Origin: Pseudomonadales bacterium
Lineage (GTDB): Bacteria > Pseudomonadota > Gammaproteobacteria > Pseudomonadales > Azotimanducaceae
Reading direction: 5' to 3'
Assembly: GCA_016763855.1 (NCBI GenBank)
Contig: JAESSY010000132.1
Coordinates: 1 to 41,463, forward strand
DNA length: 41,463 nt
Made by a program: the position numbers and the translations under genes. Below the pieces are notes generated by a model. That model saw only the letters and a program-made list of their open reading frames with translations. It was not told the DNA's origin and made no database searches. The number at the start of each line of letters is the position of its first letter. The first letter of the stretch is position 1. Shown one piece after another: positions 31,179-40,208 of the stretch.

Positions 31179-32826
31179 GCTTCGACCTCGCTAGAACAAT
31201 CAAGAGTTCGAAACGATTTGCATTCGTCAATGCTATTTGCTCTCTATCTCTCACACCGACTTGATCACTAAAGCTTGAACGTGCTCTAACATCGACGGGA
31301 ATCTTCAACATCAATACACGCTCAACTTCCTCAATGGTTTCAAGCTCTTCTGCCAGTAAATTCATTCTCTCTACCGTTTCTTGATAGCTCAGCGCTTGAG
31401 TATTAACCTGCCCACTTAGCGTCAATATCGCTTGTAGCGTGTGCGTGTCTTCATTCTGCTCTTCATACTGTTCTTCATACTGCGCCAATTCAGAGTATTG
31501 ATCATAGGGCGTAGCTGAAGGTGCCAGCTCCGCCTCATAAGCACGTACGATTTCTTTAAGATCAACGACTGTATGTTTCTTCCACTCCATTCTTTCCAGC
31601 TGGAGAATATTGTAATCAGGGTTTCCAAGTACTTTTCCCAAGGGGACGAAAAAATCCTGAGGTGTTTGATTTGTGATATCAAGGATGGAGTCGATCAGGC
31701 CGATCGAATTTAAAATTTCAATTGCTGAATCCAGCTCATTCTGGTTCGCACTATAGAAACGCTCATATTCAGAATTCAGGGTAGAAATCTCATACTCAGT
31801 TCTTTTTCTATCCTCACCAATATCTATACTTGCAAGTGCCAACAATACAGCGACAGTCAGAAATAATAGCGTACTAAACTCCCATGATTGACGGATGATT
31901 CTGTCTACTAAATAGCCATAGAAGGTTGCCGTTCTTTCTTCACTCGCATAATGATCAGAAAAAACAGATTCTCCTGCACATATATAACCCAGGAGTACGT
32001 CCGCACCCTTGGGCTCAACTTCACCAAGTTTGTAGTAATTGAAAACTCGATTAATAGTCGTGAATTTATAATTGATTGTAGATGTGCTACTACTAAGATA
32101 GATGGCTTCATCGATCTGATCTTCTGGCAATACGCACTGAACAACGAGCGTTTCATTACTTTCCATGACACGTTGATTTATCAGGAAGTTATAAATTTCT
32201 CTTGAACCTCTCTCCAGATTAGAAACCAGCGCTTTAGTCGTATCATTTTCCCAAATATCCTGATCAAATTTCGCCTGACGAGAAAGCAACAGCTTCCCTT
32301 TCCTGAAATAAGTATTTCGTAAGGCACTTCGAATTTGTCGCGTAACGACTAATGTGTTATCACCACCAGAGAAATTGGATTTAAACAATCGGGACGTTAA
32401 CAAAGGCAGAGACCATACACCTGCTACTTTAACGTTGTACTGGTCAATTCGCGCAAGCCAGGGTTCAAGTAAGCCTGTGTTGGTCAAGGCCGACATAAGC
32501 ACCTGATCGTCTTTTCTACCCTTGGTGTCACGGCCGATAACCTGGACATGAATATTGTCCTCTTCTCGATAGTGACGTTCAACTAAGCGCTTTATGAGTA
32601 ATTTTCTATCCCAAAAATTAACATGGGGAATGGTTTCACGTCGAAAGTCTTCTTCTATCATATCAACTAATAATTTAGTCGTAATAGGTATCGCATCTCT
32701 TAAAAATTCTTCGAAGCGTTTAAATCCTTCATCATCGGGCTCGAAATCAAAACTACCGAGTAATACACGAGCATCCCATTCAAACACTTTCATTCGATAG
32801 CCGGAGAAATAAAATATTCTTTGCAT
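31171..32826 (-). CDS. PilM/PilN-like fusion (MshI-type) assembly protein
   Basis: 551 residues. Residues 1-300 are a cytoplasmic domain in the PilM position; the ATP-binding motifs of actin-like PilM are not obvious. A single membrane helix (about 318-336) follows, then a coiled coil (DRKRTEYEISTLNSEYERF) and a periplasmic alpha/beta domain (about 455-551), the plan of PilN. MshI proteins likewise combine PilM-like and PilN-like parts. It should link the platform MshG and motor MshE to MshJ/MshK. It starts 12 bp after mshG and overlaps the PilO-like gene by 8 bp. The N-terminal half is diverged, so naming is by context. Confidence 0.7.
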   Translation of the reverse strand: MQRIFYFSGYRMKVFEWDARVLLGSFDFEPDDEGFKRFEEFLRDAIPITTKLLVDMIEEDFRRETIPHVNFWDRKLLIKRLVERHYREEDNIHVQVIGRDTKGRKDDQVLMSALTNTGLLEPWLARIDQYNVKVAGVWSLPLLTSRLFKSNFSGGDNTLVVTRQIRSALRNTYFRKGKLLLSRQAKFDQDIWENDTTKALVSNLERGSREIYNFLINQRVMESNETLVVQCVLPEDQIDEAIYLSSSTSTINYKFTTINRVFNYYKLGEVEPKGADVLLGYICAGESVFSDHYASEERTATFYGYLVDRIIRQSWEFSTLLFLTVAVLLALASIDIGEDRKRTEYEISTLNSEYERFYSANQNELDSAIEILNSIGLIDSILDITNQTPQDFFVPLGKVLGNPDYNILQLERMEWKKHTVVDLKEIVRAYEAELAPSATPYDQYSELAQYEEQYEEQNEDTHTLQAILTLSGQVNTQALSYQETVERMNLLAEELETIEEVERVLMLKIPVDVRARSSFSDQVGVRDREQIALTNANRFELLIVLARSKHA

Positions 32827-32838
32827 GGTATTCCTCCC

Positions 32839-34041
32839 CTATCCTATTGTTGCGACTGCATCCCAAACAGGACCCAGTACAGATAGCATTATCCAGCCTA
32901 GCATTGTGCCCATAAAGACGGTTAATAGTGGATTTATGGCTGGCTCAATTGTGTCTATTGCATCTTGAACTTCACGGTCATAAAAATAGCTTACATTCAT
33001 CATTGCTTCATCAAGGTTTCCCGTGGATTCACCGACTTTAATCATGCGAATAACCAAGGGCGGAAACATTTTGCTACGGGTAAAACCTTCACTGATGGTA
33101 TTACCTTCTGCTATCAACATTCTCGTATTCCTAATTGATTGCGCCATATAAAGGTTACCCATCAGGGTTTCGCATATTTCTAAAGATCGAAGCACAGTGA
33201 TACCGGCCGAATACAACACGGCCATGTAAGTGGCCAGCCGAGCTAATTTTATTTTAAAACTAATAGTGCCGAAAATCGGAATCGATATAATAAAACGATC
33301 CACGGCCAATCGTACTTCCGGTTTCATCTTTCCCAACAATTTAAAGAAAGTGATGATGCCAATTGGTATGACCAGAAGTGTCCACCAGTAGCCAACAAAG
33401 AAATCGGAAACAGCAATTAAAACAGCGGTATGTCCCGGTATCTGACCACCCATTTCTTCCACAAATGGAATTATTTTTGGCACAAGGTAAACCATCATAA
33501 ACACTGTGACGCTCAGTACGACAACCGCGACAATTACGGGATACATGAGTACTTGCTGGGTTTTTGCAATAAGTTCATCCGACCATCTAAGACTGTCTCC
33601 CATTTGTTTTAGCACTTGTGGCAATTCACCGGATTCTTCACCTACTTCAATTAATGCAACGAATACCGTATCGAAATCCTGCGGGAATTGAGCTAACCCT
33701 TCTGAAAATGTCAAACCACTCTCGATCTCTTCTACCAGTCCTACCATGACATCGTGAAAGTATCCATTCTCAGCACTGTCTCTGAGATCCGACAAACCTT
33801 CAATAAGAGGAATTCCTGATTTAGTTAATTGTTCAAGGTGGAATACCATATTGATTAGCTCTCGGCGCGTAATGACACTTCGACCTATTCTCAATCTGTT
33901 GTATGATTGAACACTCAAGCTAACCAGATCATAACCCTTATTTTCTAGTCGAAAAGCAGCTTCTAGCTCATTCTTTGCTCGCAGATGTCCACGCTGCATC
34001 TTCCCTTTTTGATCAATGGCTTTATATTTGTAATTTGCCAT
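32839..34041 (-). CDS. mshG: Type II secretion F / MshG-like inner-membrane platform protein
   Basis: 400 residues, the usual GspF/PilC/MshG length. It has the tandem T2SSF domains (about 70-190 and 270-395) and three membrane helices (IVAVVVLSVTVFMMVYLVPKI, WWTLLVIPIGIITFF and a C-terminal one near LLTVFMGTMLGWIML). The N-terminus MANYKYKAIDQKGKMQRGHL and the GESTGNLDEAM motif are typical. It forms the inner-membrane base on which the MshE motor acts. It lies 2 bp after mshE. Confidence 0.92.
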   Translation of the reverse strand: MANYKYKAIDQKGKMQRGHLRAKNELEAAFRLENKGYDLVSLSVQSYNRLRIGRSVITRRELINMVFHLEQLTKSGIPLIEGLSDLRDSAENGYFHDVMVGLVEEIESGLTFSEGLAQFPQDFDTVFVALIEVGEESGELPQVLKQMGDSLRWSDELIAKTQQVLMYPVIVAVVVLSVTVFMMVYLVPKIIPFVEEMGGQIPGHTAVLIAVSDFFVGYWWTLLVIPIGIITFFKLLGKMKPEVRLAVDRFIISIPIFGTISFKIKLARLATYMAVLYSAGITVLRSLEICETLMGNLYMAQSIRNTRMLIAEGNTISEGFTRSKMFPPLVIRMIKVGESTGNLDEAMMNVSYFYDREVQDAIDTIEPAINPLLTVFMGTMLGWIMLSVLGPVWDAVATIG

Positions 34042-34043
34042 TC

Positions 34044-35738
34044 TTACTTCAACCTCGAAGTGAGATCCACAACTCGACTCAATTCTTCAAGTGTCGTTCT
34101 TCCTTCCAGTATGAGTCGTATACCATCTTCGGCCATGGTCTTAAATCCAGCCTTAATGGCTTGCTGATAAAATTGTCCCTGGGTAGCGTGATTGGCTATT
34201 ATTTCGTTCAATTCTTCATCAAGCGTGAGCACTTCAATCACGAGCGAGCGCCCTTTCAAACCCTTACCTCCGCATTTTTCACACCCTACCGCATCAAAAA
34301 TCGCAACCGGCTCATCAACATTAAGAATGATTTGCTCGTACTCTTCAGCAGGTCGAGCCTGCTTGCAGGCATCGCATAAAGTTCGTACCAAACGTTGTCC
34401 GATGATACCGACAATATTTCCCGCCATAATCTCAGGCTTTACACCAATATCTGTCAATCGCGGGATCGCGCCTAAAGCAGAATTGGTGTGTAAAGTCGTA
34501 AAAACCTGGTGACCTGTCATCGCTGCGCGAAATGCCATCTCTGCTGTATCATTGTCCCTGACCTCACCCACAAGAATAATATCTGGGTCTTGCCGCATTA
34601 ATGAACGTATGCCTGTCGCAAAATCCATTTTGGTAGCTTCCCCTATGGAAGTCTGACGAATCAGATCCATGGGATATTCGACTGGGTCTTCTAAGGTCAT
34701 TATATTGACCTCGATCGAATTTCGGTAATTCAGCATTGAATACAAGGTTGTAGTTTTACCACTACCCGTTGGTCCTGTGACGAGGATGATGCCTTCTGGT
34801 CGACTCAATAATATTTTTAATTGCGCCAGTGTTTCCGGATGTAATCTAAAATCCTCCAGAGGAACAATCCCTTTTGCCTTATCCAAAATTCTCAGGACAA
34901 TGTTTTCGCCATGATTCGAGGGCTGAATCGAAACACGAAAATCAATATCTCTCCCTGCTACTTTCAATGATATTCTACCGTCTTGAGGTGCACGTGTTTC
35001 CGCAATATTTAAGTTAGCCATCACCTTCAGGCGCACGACCATCGCAGCCCAATAGTCCTTGTGCAAACTTCGAATCTGCTCCATCACCCCGTCAATTCGA
35101 TAGCGAAGTCTTAAAAAACTTGATTCAGGTTCAAAGTGAATATCTGAGGCATCTCGCTTGACTGCATCAGCAAGCATGGCATCAACAAGTCGTACCATAG
35201 GTTGACTATATTCTGCATCAGCTTCACCGATACTTTGATAATCTAGCTCACCGGTTTCAATCTCTCGCAAGATGCCATCCACGGACATTTCAAATCCATA
35301 AAATTGATCCAGGGCTTTATTTATTTCACCCTCTGCTGCTAACACCGGGACAATATCAATCCCTGCGGGTAAATTGGCTCTGATGCGATCCAGCATCAAT
35401 ACATCAAATATGTCCGTCATCGCAAGTTGAAGTCGTTTCTCCTTGCTATCGTAACTAACAGGAACAACTTTGTGGCGAGTCGCTAGTTGCTTTGTTACTA
35501 GTTCAAGTGCGTCGGGGTCAGGCACTAAGGTCGCGAGTTCAATACTATCCTGGCCAAGCACCTCACCAAGCATGTCTCGCATTACAGCTTCAGAGACGAA
35601 ACCCAAATCAACTAGGACACTGCCTATCAATTTTCCGCTTTTTTTCTGTTCAGTTAATGCTATGACAATTTGATCTTGGCTCACTAAGCCTCTCTCAATG
35701 AGCTGATCACCTAAACGCATTTTTTTGACCGGACTCAT
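34044..35738 (-). CDS. mshE: MSHA-type pilus extension ATPase with c-di-GMP-binding-type N-domain
   Basis: 564-residue GspE/PilB-family AAA+ hexameric motor. The N-terminal domain starts RLGDQLIERGL (8-18) and fits the MshEN pattern RLGxxLLxxGLLxxxxLxxxLxxQ, known in Vibrio MshE to bind cyclic di-GMP; a second half-motif begins at KLIGSVLVDLGFV. The motor has Walker A GPTGSGKTTTLYS, Walker B with DPDIILVGEVRD, a TGHQVFTTLHTNSA His box and a zinc tetracysteine (CDACK ... CEKCGG). It uses ATP to drive pilus assembly. It shares one base with the upstream gene (TAATG). c-di-GMP control is inferred from the motif. Confidence 0.94.
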   Translation of the reverse strand: MSPVKKMRLGDQLIERGLVSQDQIVIALTEQKKSGKLIGSVLVDLGFVSEAVMRDMLGEVLGQDSIELATLVPDPDALELVTKQLATRHKVVPVSYDSKEKRLQLAMTDIFDVLMLDRIRANLPAGIDIVPVLAAEGEINKALDQFYGFEMSVDGILREIETGELDYQSIGEADAEYSQPMVRLVDAMLADAVKRDASDIHFEPESSFLRLRYRIDGVMEQIRSLHKDYWAAMVVRLKVMANLNIAETRAPQDGRISLKVAGRDIDFRVSIQPSNHGENIVLRILDKAKGIVPLEDFRLHPETLAQLKILLSRPEGIILVTGPTGSGKTTTLYSMLNYRNSIEVNIMTLEDPVEYPMDLIRQTSIGEATKMDFATGIRSLMRQDPDIILVGEVRDNDTAEMAFRAAMTGHQVFTTLHTNSALGAIPRLTDIGVKPEIMAGNIVGIIGQRLVRTLCDACKQARPAEEYEQIILNVDEPVAIFDAVGCEKCGGKGLKGRSLVIEVLTLDEELNEIIANHATQGQFYQQAIKAGFKTMAEDGIRLILEGRTTLEELSRVVDLTSRLK

Positions 35739-37426
35739 TATTTACCTGCCTCCAATTGAGAGATCCTATTCTGAAGGACATCAATATCAAAATTTGCAGC
35801 TTGCGTTTTTTGAAGCTGAAGCGCTAACAAATAATATCTTTTCGCTTCAAACTTTTGATTGAGATGATCCATCGACACCGCCAAGTTAAATGCGTAATCA
35901 GCATTGAACCGATCTAGATAATAAGCATCAAAAAAGGCTTTTTGCGCCGAACCCCATTCTCGACCACTTGCATGAATAGCACCTTTAATAAAATGCAGAT
36001 AAGCCGCGTCAGGAAACTCTTCTAACATCAGCCCAATATCTACTTTAAGCTCTGGATTGCCAGAATCAAGGCTCGCAAGTGCGAGTAAACCTGCCCGTGC
36101 AAATTCGTCATTTGGGTAGTCCGCAAGACGTGTTTGATAAAAGCGGATGGCGTCCTGCCAACGTCCTTCAAGAGACGCCAATGCAGCGGCACCCAATAAT
36201 GCATCTCTGTCAAGAGGCGCCATTCGCAACGCAACATCATACTCCTGTCGGGACTGTTCCAGATTGCCGCGTTGGTAAGCATTGAACCCCTTCTTAACAA
36301 TGCTGTTGACCACAAAGCTGAGATCCGACGGGGTGTTAATTTGGCTCGAAATCTTTCGAGTTAACATAAAATCAATTGAAGCTGTCTCTGACGAACTATT
36401 AAGCTCATTTTCAAAGTCAGGAACAGGTAGGCGCTTACTTTCATTTTCTACAAATGGAGTGGCGGTACCGTTTGGCTCGTCCATCTCGTTTGTCTCGTCC
36501 ATCGCGCTCGTTGCAAGTACTTGTTTAATTGTTGCGGCAGTCTCTTCTGCACTGGCATTTCTCACATTGATCAAAGCTGCACTGTTATTTTCAAACCCTT
36601 TATCAATATCGGGAAGAATATAGGGACTACTTTTTTGATGTTCTGCAATTTGCGCTTCTTCGGCGCTACTTAATTTGGATATTTGTAGAGAATAATCATT
36701 CAAAGAAAGATAGTAATAATAAGCACCGATACTCCCTACGGCAGTCAGAAAGAAAAACGCATATAAATAAATCTCTCTTCTTCTGGTTCTCCGAACGACT
36801 CGGTGGCTTTTCTCAAGTAGTTCTGCCATGGCAGTTTTGCTTTTTGCTGATCTAGCATTCCTTTCCAATTCGACATCTTCATTAGCAAAGTCGATCTCTT
36901 CGCCCAATTCGTCTTCAGAATCTAGGACCTCCAATTCATCGATCTCAATCTCGCCATCAGTAAGGTCTATTTCTAAATCTGAAGATGCTGTTTCGGAGAA
37001 AGTGTTAGAGCCGAATTCAATGTTTCCTACGGGAACAGCTTCAGTCTCTGGAGCAATATTATCGTCCACTGCCTCAATAGAAGTATCGGCTACATCGCTA
37101 AGCTTTTTTTGATCCTTGTTTGCCGAATATGTATGCTCAAGGCTAGGCACTGTATTTGAATCAGGAACTGAAGATTTCTGCACAGAAGAGATTGGTTCGT
37201 TTTGCTCAAGCCATTTATCACGGGCCTTCTTTTTTTGTAGCGCATTTTTTTGTAGAGCGCTTTGATCGTCGACAGTTTGATTAGCGTCATTTTGAATAGC
37301 GCCCTCTTTTGCCTCGCTTTTCTCAAAGGAATCTAGTTTTCCTTCATTACCACCATTCTTAGCTGCTTCTTCACTATGTCGCTTTTGCAGCGCGGCTTTT
37401 TTCAGTGCTTCAAGTAGTAGACTCAT
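35738..37426 (-). CDS. MshN-like TPR membrane protein
   Basis: 562 residues. It starts MSLLLEALKKAALQKRH, a short motif found at the start of such pilus/secretion TPR proteins. A long, low-complexity, acidic cytoplasmic region follows (20-200; Glu/Asp/Ser runs at 150-190). One membrane helix lies at about 219-240 after a very basic RRTRRR. The C-terminal periplasmic part (about 360-560) has four to five TPR units (AYQRGNLEQSRQEYDVALRM, ASLEGRWQDAIRFYQTRL). It occupies the MshN position between secretin and motor. TPR proteins of this kind help place or stabilise the secretin. It lies 10 bp after mshL. Confidence 0.8.
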   Translation of the reverse strand: MSLLLEALKKAALQKRHSEEAAKNGGNEGKLDSFEKSEAKEGAIQNDANQTVDDQSALQKNALQKKKARDKWLEQNEPISSVQKSSVPDSNTVPSLEHTYSANKDQKKLSDVADTSIEAVDDNIAPETEAVPVGNIEFGSNTFSETASSDLEIDLTDGEIEIDELEVLDSEDELGEEIDFANEDVELERNARSAKSKTAMAELLEKSHRVVRRTRRREIYLYAFFFLTAVGSIGAYYYYLSLNDYSLQISKLSSAEEAQIAEHQKSSPYILPDIDKGFENNSAALINVRNASAEETAATIKQVLATSAMDETNEMDEPNGTATPFVENESKRLPVPDFENELNSSSETASIDFMLTRKISSQINTPSDLSFVVNSIVKKGFNAYQRGNLEQSRQEYDVALRMAPLDRDALLGAAALASLEGRWQDAIRFYQTRLADYPNDEFARAGLLALASLDSGNPELKVDIGLMLEEFPDAAYLHFIKGAIHASGREWGSAQKAFFDAYYLDRFNADYAFNLAVSMDHLNQKFEAKRYYLLALQLQKTQAANFDIDVLQNRISQLEAGK

Positions 37427-37436
37427 TGTAAAGTCA

Positions 37437-39086
37437 CTACCGCTTACCCGGCAGGTAGCGCTTAAATTTGCTTAGGTCACCTTCAATGCTGGCATGTTTG
37501 ATAACCTTGGGCCGAATAAATATGACTAACTCAGTTTTGGAAGTCTGATTATCATCAAAACGGAATGCCCTTCCAATAAAAGGCAATCGTCCCATAAATG
37601 GTACTGCGCTGGCATTTCGTTTGACTTGATCCTGCATAAGACCACCGATAACTGCGATGTCACCACTGGCTATCTTAAGAACCGACTCAACCTCCCTCGC
37701 TTGTATCACGGGTATCTGACTAATAACATTTTCCTGGGCTAACTGTGGATTCGGATCAGTTACAAAATCGATTACTCTGGAAATGGTTGGGCGAACATTT
37801 AGGGTGACATAATCATCCGCTCCTATAAAGGGTGTTACACTCATAACGAAACCGACGGGTACCGTGTTAACGTCTGTTTCAAAAGTGACAAGACGCCCCC
37901 CGCCCGTTGTAGCCGAAGCATTGTCAATATTGACATCAACAGTGAAGTAAATCAGATTGTCCACAACTTTCAATATTGCGGTCTGATTGTTCATCGCCAT
38001 GATTTTCGGACTAGAAACGACACTCACATCACCGAAAGTCTCCAGTGCAGTTAAAGTCGCCTGCAGCTCATTTCCACCAAAGCTTTGATCTGAAATAGCA
38101 AGACTGAATGTTGGGGGTTGTTGCAAACTGACACTGGTCAGTACTTGAGTTAACTCAACACCACTTGAAGCCTGAGAGTTGATTAACTGCCAATCTATGC
38201 CCGCTTGATAAGTATCGTTCAATGTCACTTCTGCGATAGTCGCCTCTATCATAACTTGCCGTTGAGTGCTGTCTTCAACTAGGTTGATAAAATCACGAAC
38301 ATCGCGGTGTTGGTGTTTAGTCGCTCTGATGAGCACAATGCCAGATTCACGATTGACAATGACATTGCCTGATTGACTTTCGGTCTCTATTTCCCCTGAA
38401 CTCGAACTGTTTACGGAAAGAATTGAGTTTAGATTTTCAGTTAAGCTATCCCAAAAATTGTGCTGGGATAAGGTAGTCACACTTGTATCAGAATTATTCC
38501 CCCCACTTTCTGAGCCGCCACCATCGCTAGAGCCTTGACCCGTCGCTTGAATTTGTGTTGACACACCGACTGACCCTGTACTGATACGTGACATATTCAG
38601 AAAGTTGAGCGCATAAGACTCAAGGTAGGGTGTGTCTCTCCTAATCCTCAGCACGTTCTTTCGTACTTCATAATTCAATCCTGCTGAATCAGCGAGACGT
38701 TCTAACAATACATCTAATGGTTGTGCCACTGCATTCATCGTGACTAATTGCGTAATGTTAGCATCCATATCCAACTCAAGACCCGCATCCCGTGCTAAGG
38801 AAAAAAGCAACTCACGAACAGGCACATCAAACACAACGACGGTATGTGTAACTTCATTTTCAAGGGTATTAGGTGTTGGTAAACTGGGTACAATACGAAC
38901 CGGCGCGGGAATGCTTTCCTCTCCAGAACTTAGCACAGAGCCACTAGCCTGAATATCGTCAACTTGAATATGCCCATTGGGCAATTCTAATTTTGCCTTA
39001 GCATCATCAAAGATCGGTTTATTTTGTATACCCGAACATGCTGTCAAAACAATGACTACTGGTAGGATTGCAAAACATCGATTCAT
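37437..39086 (-). CDS. mshL: MshL-type outer-membrane secretin lipoprotein
   Basis: 549 residues. A lipoprotein signal peptide ends at LTAC (Cys17). An STN/N-terminal domain (about 85-150, VPVRELLFSLARDAG and PLDVLLERLADSAGL) is followed by a Ser/Gly-rich linker (about 180-205), an N-domain with NVIVNRESGIVLIRA and the C-terminal secretin barrel (about 285-535) with SSPKIMAMNNQTAILKV, IPVIQAREVESVLKIASG and PFMGRLPFIGRAF. It forms the pore through which the pilus leaves. It overlaps mshM by 4 bp. The domain set matches MshL better than PilQ, which usually has AMIN domains. Confidence 0.93.
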   Translation of the reverse strand: MNRCFAILPVVIVLTACSGIQNKPIFDDAKAKLELPNGHIQVDDIQASGSVLSSGEESIPAPVRIVPSLPTPNTLENEVTHTVVVFDVPVRELLFSLARDAGLELDMDANITQLVTMNAVAQPLDVLLERLADSAGLNYEVRKNVLRIRRDTPYLESYALNFLNMSRISTGSVGVSTQIQATGQGSSDGGGSESGGNNSDTSVTTLSQHNFWDSLTENLNSILSVNSSSSGEIETESQSGNVIVNRESGIVLIRATKHQHRDVRDFINLVEDSTQRQVMIEATIAEVTLNDTYQAGIDWQLINSQASSGVELTQVLTSVSLQQPPTFSLAISDQSFGGNELQATLTALETFGDVSVVSSPKIMAMNNQTAILKVVDNLIYFTVDVNIDNASATTGGGRLVTFETDVNTVPVGFVMSVTPFIGADDYVTLNVRPTISRVIDFVTDPNPQLAQENVISQIPVIQAREVESVLKIASGDIAVIGGLMQDQVKRNASAVPFMGRLPFIGRAFRFDDNQTSKTELVIFIRPKVIKHASIEGDLSKFKRYLPGKR

Positions 39087-40030
39087 CGATATTGCTCCAT
39101 TGGATACTTGATTGATAAAATCTTACTTGATACCTCAAGGTCTGAGCTGCCAAGATTAAGAAGGCTAAGAAACCCACAAAACATCAAAGCCGTTGCCCAA
39201 GGCTTCCACCATTGTTTCTGAGGCTGATAACTACAATCTAAGGCGGCAGCATGAACATCGCCCATTTTAATGGAATGACGATCATTTGAAAAAGCTGACA
39301 GTAAACATTTGTCAGCAATAATATTAATACGACGAATAAGTCCATGTGAATAATTATCAATGCACTTTGCCAATTTCCTTGAAAATAAATCCGGCCCTGT
39401 ATAACCCGATGCTCGAAGACGAAAGTTTAAATATTCTTGGATGTCTTGTAGACAAAGACGCGAAAGATAAAGGCTTTGTGTAATTCGCTCTCGCAATTGA
39501 CGTATCGTGGGGTCAGCTAATTTTTCATCAAGCTCTGGCTGGCCAAACATCACTATCTGTAAAAGCTTGTGTGTATCTGTTTCAAGATTCGACAATAATC
39601 TTATCTCTTCAAGGGTCTCAATCGGCATACCCTGAGATTCTTCAATCAATACGACGACTTGACGATTTTCTCCGTGCAATCTCACCAATAATTCGTGCAG
39701 TCGGCGCATCACAATCAATTTGTCAGTTCTCGCCGCCACTGCCAACCCAAGTTCACGGGCTATTTCGTGCAAGGTTTGTTCTGGTGAAAGACTAGGATGA
39801 GCTAAATAAACCCATTCAATGTTGTCAGTCAAACTCAATGGTAGCATTCGACACAACATTGTCTTGCCACTGCCGACTTCGCCGACAACCTTAATGATTC
39901 CCTCTCCATTGGCTATGGCGTAGCATAAACCGTTAAGGGTTAAGCCCCTGTCTCCTCCACCAAAAAACGCTTGTGTATCTGGTGTAATTCGAAATGGTGG
40001 TTTGTCTAATCCAAAGTACTCAAGGTACAT
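39083..40030 (-). CDS. mshM: MshM/ExeA-type AAA ATPase
   Basis: 315 residues. It starts MYLEYFGLDKPPFRITPD, the hallmark of ExeA/MshM proteins. Walker A is GEVGSGKTMLCRML, and VVVLIEESQGM is the Walker B region. A lid domain holds RRINIIADKCLLSAF, and a single C-terminal membrane helix lies at about 280-298. ExeA-type proteins help secretin assembly through the cell wall. It is the first gene of the pilus operon: a TAGGA lies seven bases before the ATG and a good sigma-70-like promoter about 75 bp upstream. Confidence 0.9.
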   Translation of the reverse strand: MYLEYFGLDKPPFRITPDTQAFFGGGDRGLTLNGLCYAIANGEGIIKVVGEVGSGKTMLCRMLPLSLTDNIEWVYLAHPSLSPEQTLHEIARELGLAVAARTDKLIVMRRLHELLVRLHGENRQVVVLIEESQGMPIETLEEIRLLSNLETDTHKLLQIVMFGQPELDEKLADPTIRQLRERITQSLYLSRLCLQDIQEYLNFRLRASGYTGPDLFSRKLAKCIDNYSHGLIRRINIIADKCLLSAFSNDRHSIKMGDVHAAALDCSYQPQKQWWKPWATALMFCGFLSLLNLGSSDLEVSSKILSIKYPMEQYR

Positions 40031-40187
40031 TTCGGGTTCCTAGTAGGACGTTCCTGTTACAAAAAATTCCCTTAGTCATGTACCCCTGTTCTCAGAAACG
40101 TAATAATAAAAACGGTATTGACTGTGTTAACCCTTTGAAATTATGAGAATAAACGCCCAATAACCAAAAGTCGACCTATATATAGCT
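40031..40187. other. Intergenic region between the pilus operon and the IS element
   Basis: 157 bp without a gene. It holds the promoter and ribosome site of the mshM operon on the minus strand and ends at the IS boundary. No other structure was seen. Confidence 0.6.
40103..40130 (-). promoter_or_regulatory. Sigma-70-like promoter of the MSHA-like operon
   Basis: On the minus strand TTAACA (rightmost six bases, 5/6 match to TTGACA) is followed by a 16-base spacer and TATTAT (5/6 match to TATAAT). Transcription would start near 40096, about 65 bases before the mshM ATG. Confidence 0.55.
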
Positions 40188-40205
40188 TCATTGCTGTCCC
40201 GTTAA
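40188..40205 (+). repeat. Left terminal inverted repeat of the IS
   Basis: TCATTGCTGTCCCGTTAA; it matches the reverse complement of the right end at 17 of 18 positions. Confidence 0.85.
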
Positions 40206-40208
40206 CTT

